A stretch of 64,000 bases of DNA from Pterobdella sp. o SKG-2022 (taxonomy: Eukaryota; Annelida; Clitellata; Hirudinida; Piscicolidae), in NCBI GenBank assembly GCA_964035795.1, contig OZ038326.1, positions 4,854,889 to 4,918,888 on the forward strand, read 5' to 3'. Shown in pieces: positions 1-10,933 of this stretch; within the stretch, counting starts at the first letter, position 1; the number at the start of each line of letters is the position of its first letter. Under the pieces are notes generated by a model that saw nothing but the letters and a program-made list of their open reading frames with translations, did not search any database and was not told the origin of the DNA. Position numbers and translations under genes: made by a program.

Positions 1-119
1 GGTTAATAAGTTTTTAATTTTAATTCTCTTTTGTTAAAAAAAATTTGAAATTTAGAACAGTTTATCAAAAATAGTGTACTAGATTTGGGAGATTACTCAT
101 AATTAATATTGAAACTAAC

Positions 120-390
120 AAATGCTTTAGGCTTTCCCACATGTTCTTTTCTGAACAAAAACTGACGATTCAAATTACTGATATCTATCGTATCCAAATC
201 AATCTGTGAATAGCATATATTAATTTAAAATCCGTCAATTCAGTTATAAAATATGTCCACAAAAACTAACAATTTTGATATCTTGAAAGCCGGCTAAAAC
301 TAGATTTTTCAAGAGTTCGCATCCGATACCACCGGCTCCAACCATTAAAATTTTTGCATTTTTTATTTTATCTTCCTTAAATATAACCAT
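120..390 (-). CDS. UBA2: SUMO-activating enzyme subunit 2 (UBA2/SAE2), first two exons only, runs off the left edge
   Basis: Catalytic subunit of the heterodimeric SUMO E1. It binds ATP through a Rossmann-type fold, adenylates SUMO and passes it to UBC9 in the nucleus. Exon 1 (390-271, 40 codons) starts [20 protein letters not shown] and continues with [20 protein letters not shown], which holds the GxGGIG nucleotide-binding loop. A GT donor follows at 270. Exon 2 (203-120) reads [20 protein letters not shown] then HVGKPKAF, the conserved E1 segment after the loop. Both exons stay in frame when joined. The exon 2 donor (GTTAGT) is plausible but its last codons are less conserved. The rest, including the catalytic cysteine domain, lies outside the window. 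Recognition rests on the near-unmistakable [16 protein letters not shown] motif. UBA3 or UBA1 fit less well. Confidence 0.88.
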
Positions 391-1969
391 TTTTTCGAAT
401 AAAACTGTTAAATGTTGTTAACATGTATAATATGCGCCCAAGATATAATATAAAGCAGACAAATTTGATTGGTTGTTTTTTGATATATGTCTCATCTGAT
501 ATATGTATATTAATGAATTTAAAGAAATTTCCAGTTTTTCATTTGTGCTTTTAATAAATATCAGTTTGAATGAAAGTTTCATTGCAAACTTTATTTCAAA
601 AAAGTACGCAATTTTAGTACATTTTATATTAGTCTGTGAAAAAATATCAAAAACGACTCAAAAAAGAAGACTTTCTTACCTGAAAAAAGCTACAAAGCTG
701 GCTCAAAACAGAAAAGACTGAAAAACCAAGATTTGTTTTCAAATATATAAGTAAAAGCCCCGTTCTCTTGATAAACTATTAAGATTTTATATAAAGACAG
801 AACCATCTTTGTTAATAAAAATATTCGTTTTTTTTTATATAAAAAGTTTTTTGTACCAAATTTCTGCTTTTTATTAAATATTTTTCAGAAATAAAATTTA
901 TCTATACATTAATCGGTTCAACTTTGACGTATGAATAAAGTCGTTTTAAGTTGTTTTCTCCTTCAAAGTATTCATATACGTGCAAACAACTTGTAATCGA
1001 ATGAAAATCCAAGTTTCTCATGAAACTTTCCTATATAAGAACGCAATTGGGTCTTGTGATATAAAAGTTAATATGTAGTTATAAACTACAAATATTAATG
1101 TAGTTTTCAAATATGTGAGTTACCATTAATAACTTTCTACGTTTAATGAGTATAACAATAAAGTCAACGTGTCTTGAAAAAACCACGAGGTTTTTAAACG
1201 CTTGAAAAATTATAGATTGATAGAAAAAAGTTGACGCATTTTATTGATTTGACAGTTGAAACATTCCTCGGACGAACCAAACACGTTCGATTGCTTGATT
1301 ATGCTCTTAGCCATCTTTTGTGAGTTGTCATTAGATTTTTTAAAATAACTGAATCTTCATGGAAAGACGACTATTGAATATAGGTTATCGAAATATAACA
1401 TTATTTGATTAAAAACGTATTTTTATTCGATTTGAACGTTAAAAATTATCTTTTGATAAAAAAATTTAAAACCGACGGTGTAATGATAATGAATACTGTG
1501 GTGGTGATAACAATGATGAAAGTGATAATGATGCTTACCTATATCAATGATGATTAAGCTTTTGGTATTATAAAGTTAATGGTAGCGATCATAATAGCAG
1601 TAAAAATTTTAATTCAATTACAATGAAGTATTATTAGTATTCGAATATAACACTTTTCTAAATAAGTTTCTAAATAACTGACCTAGTTGTGAGCGACTGA
1701 ATGGTTCGTTCTGGCAAGATGGTGAAGATAGAAGGCAGTGAGGTGGCCGAAAGGGAAAGAAGAAAAGTGTGGGGAGGTGGAAGGAAGTAAAAGGTGCAGT
1801 GGTGAAAGAAGGCGTTTGCCTTCCTCAAAAAGGGAGACGGGTCCGGCTGTTCGTTGGTCGTTGGTGCATTGGGAATTCGTTTTGGAACTTTTGCAGACTT
1901 GTCGAGATGTTCGGTTATTTTTAAAATTTTTCTTTCATAAGCAATGTTGATTGTTTTTTTAATCATTTA
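391..1969. other. Intergenic, upstream of UBA2; no gene recognised
   Basis: AT-rich sequence 5' of UBA2, so its promoter should lie just above 390. A 72-residue open frame at 503-721 (plus) has no recognisable domain. At 1700-1900 the sequence is clearly more GC-rich and is open on both strands. The minus reading is proline and serine rich, the plus reading basic. Neither looks like a known protein. Confidence 0.5.
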
Positions 1970-1974
1970 GTTTT

Positions 1975-2585
1975 CAGGGTTTGTTCAGACAGCTTGCCAT
2001 CATGCACTTTTGCACTAATTGTGAGCGTTCTCTTCAGTTTGCAGCATTTATGTTGGGGTTGGCAGGCGTTTTGAGATAACCGTTTAAAATGTTTGCAGAA
2101 AGTTTTGAGACATCGTTTCAAAAGTATTCTATTTTTTAGTTATATGTATTTAATTTTTAAACATATGATGTAGTGATGTACACAAGATAAAAAAGAAGAA
2201 AAAGGATAAAAGGGAAACTAGCTTGAACAATCTCGCTTAACCTGGATATGCTTAAATGCAAGAAAGGAAAAAAGAAAAAAAAGAAAAAAGAAGAAGAAGA
2301 GCTGAGAAAGGAAGGAAGGTTGGAGGAGGTCTTTGCTTGTATATCACTACACAAATGTTTATAATTAAATACATAAGTTTATCTTTTTTATAATTGCGTA
2401 TTAGATTTTTAATTTTTCAAAAATTTAATACGGAAAAGTTTTGAAATGATGTGTTTAAAACTATTTTCTCTGCAAACAAAATTTAAACGGTTATCTCTGC
2501 TACTCTCAACATAAATGTGAAATGAAAACGCTCACATTCAGTTTGAAAGTGTGAGGTACCAACCTGTCCACAATAAACTCAAGAG
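1975..2585. repeat. Large imperfect inverted repeat with purine-rich centre
   Basis: The left arm (about 1975-2190) reappears as its reverse complement in the right arm (about 2335-2585). Shared blocks include GAGATAACCGTTTAAA (near 2076 left, 2482 right), a CATTTATGTTG block, TATGTATTTAATT and GTAGTGAT. Identity is imperfect, with small indels. The centre (about 2200-2330) is AG-rich. The arrangement resembles an old foldback or MITE-type DNA element. No transposase is visible. Confidence 0.7.
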
Positions 2586-3333
2586 ACTAAATGACTAATT
2601 AAACAACTAACATGTTTGTGATCAAAATTTTTTAAATGGCTGAAAATCGGAACGAGTTGAATTTAGTTTTGAAATTTGAGTCTCCAAACACCAGACCAAC
2701 TTTGGGCTCAGTCTTCCAAAAGATGGACTTCCCCTCCCTTTTTTCCCAATCGGCTTCAACTATATGGGTGGGCATGATGTGCAAGGAAGAGCTTTCTAAC
2801 CACGGTTTTCGGGTTTTCACCCATGGATCATGTGGCTGTAAGCTGAGAGTGCTTATCGATAGTTGTGGTTCAAAACTTTATACAGCTCAAATGTTTATTT
2901 GGATGAACTTTAAATTTATTCAATTAAATAAATATTTTGTGTTCGAATCATATTCAACTTTTTTGTTGATTTGTATGCAAAAAAGCTATTCAGATTTTTT
3001 TTTGAGTTAACAAAGAAATTTGAAACAGTTATATAGATTTTTATACTGAATTCAAAAACAAACTCGTGAAAATTGGAGGATTGAACAAGATGGAAGTATC
3101 AATGAACTGCTAGAAAAGCTTTTGAATTGAAGAACCTACATGCTTAACATTCGAATCACATTGTTTTTGCGACTTATCGATGTCTAAACAACTGAAAAAA
3201 ATTTTTTTGCTTCTTTAAACAATTTATTTAAACCATTTTTTAAAATGTCCATAAGAATCTACCAACAGTTTTAAAATCAATGGCATATGATCTAATTCTC
3301 AACAAACGTTGTTCATCTTTTACTTTCAAATCT
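2586..3333. other. Intergenic; open frame of unknown meaning at 2636-3010
   Basis: A 124-residue plus-strand frame begins MAENRNELNLVLKF, and a 62-residue minus frame overlaps it. The first half (2640-2850) is richer in GC than its surroundings. No domain, signal peptide or splice structure supports either as a gene. Confidence 0.3.
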
Positions 3334-3732
3334 TCATAAGCTATCAAGGATATGGTTAAAACATTTAGCGTCGGAAAAGCAGGGAGGTTTCAAACACTCG
3401 ACCTCAACAACAACACACGTCTCTTCACGAGAACAGGGGCTGATCTGAGCAAAATAAATACAGTTTTTAAATGTTATTTTCAACATTATTTTTATATTTT
3501 CTCCTCGAATATTCAGATAAGCAATATTTGAGATACTTCTAAATCCTATTATTTATTCATGTACCTCCTAATCATATTATTCACATAACTGAACATTTAT
3601 CATTATAGAATATTTCATAGAAGGTTCTTTTAAATAATAATCTGTTGCCTCGCATGGATCGACACATTGGCATGTTTGACACCCATATATAAAGTAAAAA
3701 TACAATGATAGGAATAAATACCAATACTATTT
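3334..3732 (-). CDS. Candidate small cysteine-rich secreted protein, antistasin/protease-inhibitor-like (3' exons)
   Basis: Two minus-strand segments look like exons of one small Cys-rich protein. The upstream one (about 3732-3600) reads a hydrophobic stretch and then GCQTCQCVDPCEATDYY. Its GC-x2-C-x-C spacing is seen in antistasin-type and similar inhibitor modules. The downstream one (3444-3334) follows a CAG acceptor and reads ISPCSREETCVVVEVECLKP, then PCFSDAKC, ending in a TGA stop after 36 residues. This C...CVxxEVxCxxxPC pattern recurs in small extracellular inhibitor-like proteins. The seven-residue hydrophobic lead could be part of a signal peptide. No start codon or clear acceptor was found for the upstream segment, and the donor joining the two is ambiguous. 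Function is inferred only from cysteine spacing. Confidence 0.4.
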
Positions 3733-4214
3733 GTTCTATTCAGAGATAGATCTGATCTTCTTTGATACAAAAAAACTTATTCATTAATTTCTAAGAGCAA
3801 CAATACAAATGGTTAATATGTTATATGAACAACGATTATCTTGTTAGGCTTTTAGTTGACATTGGATGATATTTCGAAATATTCCATGTTGCAATTCGTA
3901 TGTGCGAATATTCGTAACCAAATTTTCACTTATTTAATTTTTCTGGCATGTCATCGGTGTAAAATTAAATTTTGTATAATTAAATTTTATTCGATTCTAT
4001 TATATTTGTTGAACAAGCAACTTTAAAAAAAGCTTCTATTAATACTTAACGATCATTTAAATTCATCAATCATTTTTGAAAACTTCCAGTTTTTAAGCTT
4101 CGTACAAACCATTAGTAATATTAATGTTGGTTGGCTGAAATAATTATTTATTCTTTCTCAAGTTAAAATTTAATAGATTAATTTGTTGTGCTCAAAAGTT
4201 TAAATTGGAAATAA

Positions 4215-4290
4215 GAAATGCCGATGATGTGGACAATAAGGAATGCCGATGATGTGGACAATAAGAAATGCCGATGATGTGGACAATGCC
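4215..4290. repeat. Tandem repeat, 25-bp unit, three copies
   Basis: The unit AATGCCGATGATGTGGACAA plus a short ATAAG/ATAAGG spacer occurs three times in succession, nearly identical. A related GATGACGTGGACA word occurs about 75 bp downstream, just before the SINE. Confidence 0.85.
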
Positions 4291-4390
4291 GAAGTTTTAT
4301 AAAAACTTTTCAAGCTTCATTCAAACTCGGCTTAAGTCAAAAAATGACATTTTTTATAATTAATAGATGACGTGGACACATGCTTTGTTA

Positions 4391-4570
4391 AGGCTCCTAT
4401 AGCTCAATGGTCGAGCATCAGATTAATTATCTAAAGTTACCGGATTCGATCCCGCGTGGGCCGACAATTAGCACCTGTTCCACAGTGTGTTTTCGCTACA
4501 TTAAATTTGTAGCAAGCGCTTTGATCTATAAGGAAAAGCGCTTTATAAATACCACATTACATTACATTAC
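4391..4570 (+). mobile_element. tRNA-derived SINE, copy 1
   Basis: The head resembles a tRNA gene, with A-box-like TATAGCTCAATGGTCGAGCA and B-box-like GATTCGATCCCGCGTGG. It is followed by a conserved body (ACCTGTTCCACAGTGTG, TAGCAAGCGCTTTGATC) and a tail AAAAGCGCTTTATAAATACC ending in ATTAC repeats. The tail resembles the 3' end of L2/CR1-type LINEs, which probably supply the retrotransposition machinery. The 94 bp after it (4571-4664) are also shared with copy 2. Confidence 0.9.
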
Positions 4571-5041
4571 AATCACTTGTTAATGCAAAAACCTAAAAAT
4601 AAATTCGAATATTTTTATGTATTTATTAAATTATGTTCATTGAAATTGTTAAAAATATTGTTATAACAAATTTTATATACTTTATAATGTAAGTTCAAGT
4701 TACGAAAAGGTTCGTAATATTTAGTTAAGTGTTTTATTTTAATGGTAATTACAAAAAAATTAAATGGAAATGAAAAGTTACCAAAATATATTTTTTAGAA
4801 AGTTAGAGAAAAGAAATAAATACAATATGAAGTTTATTTGGAACTTAGTTAGACTAGGTAAACATAAAATTCATGTCCTCTTTTCGATATTGTTTGAGGT
4901 AATTTTTGTGTTTTAAGAAGATTCAAAAATTTTGGAGTTTATATTATTCAAATTTCCAAGAAGAAACATCTGTTTCCAGAATAAACTTTTTATTGATTCA
5001 GAAAAGAATATATGCATAATTAAAAAAACATCACAGATAAA

Positions 5042-7017
5042 ATGGAGGACATATTTTCATTGGTAAGAGATGGGAATGCGTTACAAGTTCGAATCTGGAT
5101 GGATAACACAGAAAATGATTTGAATCAAGGGTATGGTGTATCTAACTTCTATTAAATACGTTCAGTTAAGAATACATAAAACCAAGTATTCAATAAAACT
5201 CACTATTGAGACAAACTAATTTCAAAAACCCCAACTCCAGAGATGACCACCAATTTAGTTTGTTGCACTGGGCATGCATGGCAGGCAAAGCGAACATAGT
5301 GGAAATGCTGCTGTGCAGAGGAGTGAGGGTCAATGCCACCAACATGGGGGATGACACCAGTCTGCATCTTGCTGCTGCCCATGGATATCTTGACATTGTT
5401 ATCATGGTCTGAATCATTAATTTTTTTCTTATAACACAATAAAAAATCATAAAAATTAAAAACTTATTCAGTTTCAACTTTTCTCATTTCTGAAATTTTT
5501 ATTATTAATATTATTTCATAATTATTAATATTTTTATTAGTAATTTAAATTATTTATAATTTTCATTTGTTTAATGTCTCAAGGTATTGCATCAAAACCA
5601 ATCAAAAAGATTAGCTTTTCTTCATATTCACACTAGCTTATGTTTTACAATCATTTTCAATATCACTAAACTGTTACAACAATCACTATAACCCCATCAA
5701 AGTTGTTGCAAAACAAGGCTAGTGTGAGTGTCTCAAATGAGCATGGCAACACACCACTACACTATGCCTGCTTCTGGAACTATGCAGCTGTTGCTGAGGT
5801 TGTTATTGATATAGTTATAGATCAGAATATATTGCATAAATTTCCATTATTGTTGATATTGATTAGGATGTTTTGTAAAGGTTTTGCTTGTTATTTAGGC
5901 TATTTTATATTGGTTTTGGTTGTTATATTGATATAAATGGGTTATGTTATATTAAAGTTATATTTTCATTTTTAAATGATTTTATGGGATTAATATAACT
6001 TTTCTATGTATGGGTATACATTTTATTGTTTAAAAATTTACAATATTTCATTATTTCTCAACAAAAATCTTTTATTGAAATAATTCTTATCATACATCAA
6101 TTTTATGGGTTTACCTTACTTACCAGGAACTAGTGAGATACAATGCTGCAGTGAATGTAGAGAACAAGTTCGGTGAGACACCCCTTGATAAAGCTAAGCC
6201 TGCTCTTGCTCGTGAACTTCAAGGTTTGTTGGGCTTTTGTCAATTCTATTTAATCTTTCGAATTTTAGAATGCCAAAAGATAATAAAAAACCCCATATTA
6301 GCTTATAATGTTTTTCTCAATTAAACTCAATTTTGTGGTTTTGATAATGCTAAAGAATTTAACCTATGCTTATAAATAATGTTGGCATCTGAATACCGCA
6401 CAGACATGGCTATCTCTATGGGACATGACCTACAGAGGGTGCCATACAGAGATAGGAGTTGGCTGGGCTATAAAACCAGGACTAGTGAGCTCTTTATCTT
6501 TTTCATTTATAATAATTTTACTTCTACGGCTACTAATATCACTACTAATAATAATGATACTCACTTGAACTGAGTCTCTTCCTTATAAACGTTTATTGTT
6601 AGATTCCCCATAATGAGTTTAACATTTCATCTCGTTATTATCGCCAACCTTAGCTTCAATGCTTCAATGGTGTGGATCATAGCATCTCAACTGATTTACT
6701 TTTTCCACTTCAACAGGAGATGCAACAATGTCTCGAAACTCAGGTTTAGACTTCAACCAGATGAAAATACACTCCAAAATCTCAGTCAAGCCTTCTGTTG
6801 AGGTTCACTTTTAATTCATTTAGCTCGTTCAGTTATTATTATTGTTTTTGTTTTTACTATCATTATTTATTTTTAATACAACCCATGCTCAAATTGAAAT
6901 GCATGTAAAAGTATTATACGTTAATTTATTGATTTTTTTTTTTGGTTTTTAAAAATAGATTTGGTTCGTTATGGTAGTGATATAGCCGGGTTTTGATTTT
7001 TGGTATCTATCTATCTG

Positions 7018-7103
<86 letters not shown>

Positions 7104-9290
7104 CATCCATCTATCCACCTATTTATCTATCAATTATTAAATTTTTTGTTATTATTAAAGTTGTGGCGTGGAGAGTGGCAAGAAAGTGACATAGTGGTGA
7201 AGATCCTCAACATGAGGCAAGTGACACCACGTATCCTTAAGGACTTTAACAACCAGTGCCCCAAGCTCAGGTTTCAACTGCTCTTTGAATGGCTTGTTAT
7301 TTGCTTATTGGGTTTTAACGTTGCCAAACATTCTAGTATTTAGTTTATCACATTTATAATAATAATTATTATTATTATTAATGCTAATAATATTATTATT
7401 ATATAGTTATTTATTCTATTCAATATATAATATTTTTTATATTACATTTAACCAAGCTTATAACCAACACCAGGATTTTCAATCACAGCAACATTGCGCC
7501 GTTGTTGGGTTTTTGTGTACAGTCAGATAACCTCATTCTAATATCTCAATGCCTGCCTTTGGGCTCCATGTTTGATGTGTTGCATTCAGACTCTCAGATT
7601 CCACTGCAGCTTCAACAATGCCTCTCATTTGCTCTCGACGTTGCCAGAGGTTCGGTGGAGTGGTGAGGAGGGTGATAATGATGGAAATAGTGAGGATGAT
7701 GATAATGATGTAAATAGAAGTGATGTCAATGAAAGAGTGAAGAAGATGAAAATGGTGGTAATATTTATAAAAATGGCGAGGATGACGGTCTTAATCATGA
7801 CAGTGATTAAGATGCAAAATATGTTGGCGATGATTTGTTAATGGTGGTACGATTTTGATGAGGGTAAAAACGTTGATATTTTAAAAATAAAAATTTTTTA
7901 TGATACTAAAATAAAAGTAATTAGAACACTGAATTAAAAATCATATTAATAACCTCAAAGGGATGCAGTTCTTGCACTCGATCGATCCTCTTCTTTTGCA
8001 CTTCAACCTCAATAGCAAGCATGTTTTGGTATGTCATTCAAGTATTCGTTATTAACTATGGAGTTATCAAGCGGTACCAAGGGTTTTACTATAAACTTTA
8101 TAACTAATTGTATATTTACATTACTGGTTAACTATGTGGTAACATAACTAAATGAAAATATAAATAATAATATACAAATTGAATATAACCCATTGAATTT
8201 TAAGATCATTAACTAACCAACCAACTAAGTAACCATCCAACTACATACTAATATAAAATCCAACTAATTAACTGACCATGCAACTTCATACTGATGCAAA
8301 CCCACACTGACCCAAGGTTGACGAGGACTTGACTGCTCGCATCAACATGGCCTCATATGACTTCCCCTTCCACAGAAAAGGCAATATCTCCAACGTTCCA
8401 TGGATGAGTCCTGAAGGTGGGTCAATTATGGACTGGCTGGTTCAACGTTCTTTGAGGTTTATGGTGGCATGTGTATAACGTTTTATCATTTTCCATATCT
8501 CTTTGTAAGGTGGTCTAACCCGTGTATATGTTATATAGCATTGTTATATATCTGATATATACCCGTGCTAGAATGGAAATGGATGTGAAACAACGATTAT
8601 GAGAATGATGTTTCGTTTGTTACTTGTTTTATTGTCTATGTTTTAATACTGCACTTAAAAAACTACCACAAAAGCTCTGCAGAACGATCCTAGTGACATC
8701 AACAAAAAGGCAGCAGACATGTGGAGTTTTGCTGTGTTGTTGTGGGAACTTAGCACCAGGCAAGTACCTTTTGGAGAGTTGAGTCCTATGGAGGCTGGAA
8801 TCAAGGTGAGTGGGGTGCTGGAATCATGGTGGCAGGGGTTGCTGTTAGGTTATCATTTTAAGGCTTGTCCAACCTTTGGTAAAGGAAAAGAGTTATAAAA
8901 ATGGTTTGGTTGATAGATTTTATTTCGTTGGTTTAGGATACTTATTGCTAAGAGTCGTTTGCAGGATAGACTGAGTAAATATTTCTATTAAATTCTGTTC
9001 CATCTATTTTATTGACATCAAAAGGATACAATTAATTATAATTTAAAAGACTATTTTCGACGCTATTCATCATAGCCAAATCGTTAAAGACCCATACATA
9101 CGACACAATCACATGCAACCCACCACCAACCGCTCTATACAAGATTGTCTCAGAGAACCTGCGTTTGAGGAACACGGCAGCCGGGCATATGGGTCGTTTG
9201 GTGAACATCTGTATGAACGACCAGCCAGCCAAAAGACCCTCGTTTGATATGATCATACCCATCATCAATAAAATGAAGACCCCCTCATGA
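5042..9290 (+). CDS. ILK: Integrin-linked kinase, complete, 12 exons
   Basis: Adaptor pseudokinase at integrin adhesions. It binds PINCH through its ankyrin repeats and parvin through its kinase-like lobe. Exons: 5042-5130, 5241-5406, 5703-5798, 6127-6223, 6404-6484, 6717-6802, 7161-7270, 7474-7649, 7961-8028, 8317-8416, 8675-8805, 9144-9290. They join in frame to 448 residues (human 452). It opens [20 protein letters not shown] with the [10 protein letters not shown] motif. Four or five ankyrin repeats follow (about residues 30-170), including [18 protein letters not shown] and [14 protein letters not shown]. The kinase-like domain (about 190-446) keeps the VVKIL lysine, [10 protein letters not shown] and the [14 protein letters not shown] segment. 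The HRD site reads [12 protein letters not shown] and the DFG site RINMASYDF, so catalytic motifs are lost as in other ILKs. The C-terminus ([12 protein letters not shown]) matches the family. Introns are short except where microsatellites sit. Confidence 0.97.
7003..7125. repeat. (ATCT)n microsatellite in ILK intron 6
   Basis: About 120 bp of nearly pure TATC tetranucleotide, with a few TATT/CATC variants at the 3' end, located 36 bp upstream of the exon 7 acceptor. Confidence 0.97.
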
Positions 9291-10933
9291 TGAAAAGCCC
9301 TTGTGGCGATGTGTTGGGAGAGGGGGTTGTTAGGGTTTTTTATATGATTCACTTTGTCGTCTGATATGTTTGTTAATTAGTTTTTGAAAGATATTTACGA
9401 ACTTGAGAATATTAATAATCTTTATATGATACAATTTAGTTGGGTATAATATAATATTACATAATCTATACGGCTTATAAGAATATTTAATATGTGGTAG
9501 TGATATTTTTATACTGAATACTATTATTATACGCAAATCATTGAATGTTTTTCGTGTAGTTTCAAGCAGCTTTTGTTTGTTCAAGTCTGCTTTTACTGAA
9601 TTTTTGTTTTCATCTTAACAATGCCTTTGAAAATTTTAGCAGTATTTTCTTCGTTAATGTGAATCTTTGAACAACTTCCGGCTTTTATTTACGGCAAATA
9701 ATCTTCGAAACTTGTTTTGAATTTTTTATGCAAATTGATGTTTATTTTTGTGTTTAAGCTAATTATGTTTTACGCCTTCTAGTTCAATTGATTTTAATAT
9801 ATTTATTCAACCCTATACTTCATCATTTCCAAAGCTTTACAATGAAATAATTTGAGAATATAATTATACTCGGTAATCTTTCGCAAATAACTGATGGCAT
9901 GATAGCACATAGTTTTTAAAATTAAAGTATTTCTCCTTTGAACCAAGATTCATGTTAGATTTGATTGTTAAAACTATCAAGTGCTTTTATACTGTCACCA
10001 ATAAATATTCCAATTTTTATATTCATTTAATCAATTCAAGTTTCAAAAAACCCATAATTTAAAATATATTCTAAACCTATAACGACGAAAAATGCTTCAA
10101 AAACGATAAAATCTAAGTAAAATATCACAATAGTTAAACTTCATTATCAAATAGTTTTGTCTTGATGTCGAGTAGTGCCGAGTAGTGGGACTGGTGGTGT
10201 AAAGATTTGGCGGGAGCGCTAGCGTGGGTCAATTTTTTGTGTAGACCACTCAATGAGGGTAAGCTGTAGGTGGATAGTTGAAGATGTGTTTGATGGTTAG
10301 TAATAGATTTAATAGATAACTATTCTTATATTAACTTCATGTTTGAAAATTTGACATTCTTTTAACCAAATAGCCTCAAGCTTATCAAGATATTTATGGA
10401 AATTTAATTAACATAATCAGTTAAAGAGTCATAAAATGAAGATCTTTAATCAAGCCAAATGAGAACGATAATAGAATATCAGTTTGTCTATATCTGCTAT
10501 CTTTTGTCTAGGTTATGACAGAAAAGCAGCATTTAAATACTGTCGCTAAGTTTGATGCAGTTTAACGTCGATACTCAGAACTCATTCATCATTTTATTAT
10601 AGTCAACATTTTTTCATTTTCCAAAGGGTCACTGACTTCTTTCCATGACCTAACTCTCCCTTTTCATTTCACCATCTTCAAGGCCTACCCCAAGCCTACG
10701 ACAAAGGTTTTCCATCATTTCTCCAACCTAACCCTAGCCTTCACCTTCCTCTAATGCCTTCCACCTCAAACCCCCACGCCTGCTTAACACAATTATCATC
10801 CCCTTTCCTTACAACATGCCCCAGCCATCTCGTTGAAAATAATTATTTCATACATAATTTAAATGAAACAATTTAGAATTCCTATAAAACCAAAATAAAA
10901 AAGCAAAGCCAGCTTTGGAACTTTAAAATTCAA
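9291..10933. other. Intergenic between the convergent ILK and ANKLE2 3' ends
   Basis: Mostly AT-rich. A GC-richer patch at 10170-10280 has no readable product. At 10620-10840 the plus strand is C-rich and very poor in G (CCTAACCCTAGCC, CCACCTCAAACCCCCACGCC), a strong strand asymmetry without an obvious frame. No RNA gene was recognised. Confidence 0.5.

Noticed and set aside
4395..4470. Functional tRNA gene suggested by A-box and B-box sequences
   Set aside because: The same sequence recurs in five copies with a common non-tRNA body and ATTAC tail, so it is the head of a SINE. No complete cloverleaf was confirmed.
6993..7160. Protein with a [11 protein letters not shown] repeat
   Set aside because: It is the ILK intron 6 ATCT microsatellite running into the real exon 7 at 7161.
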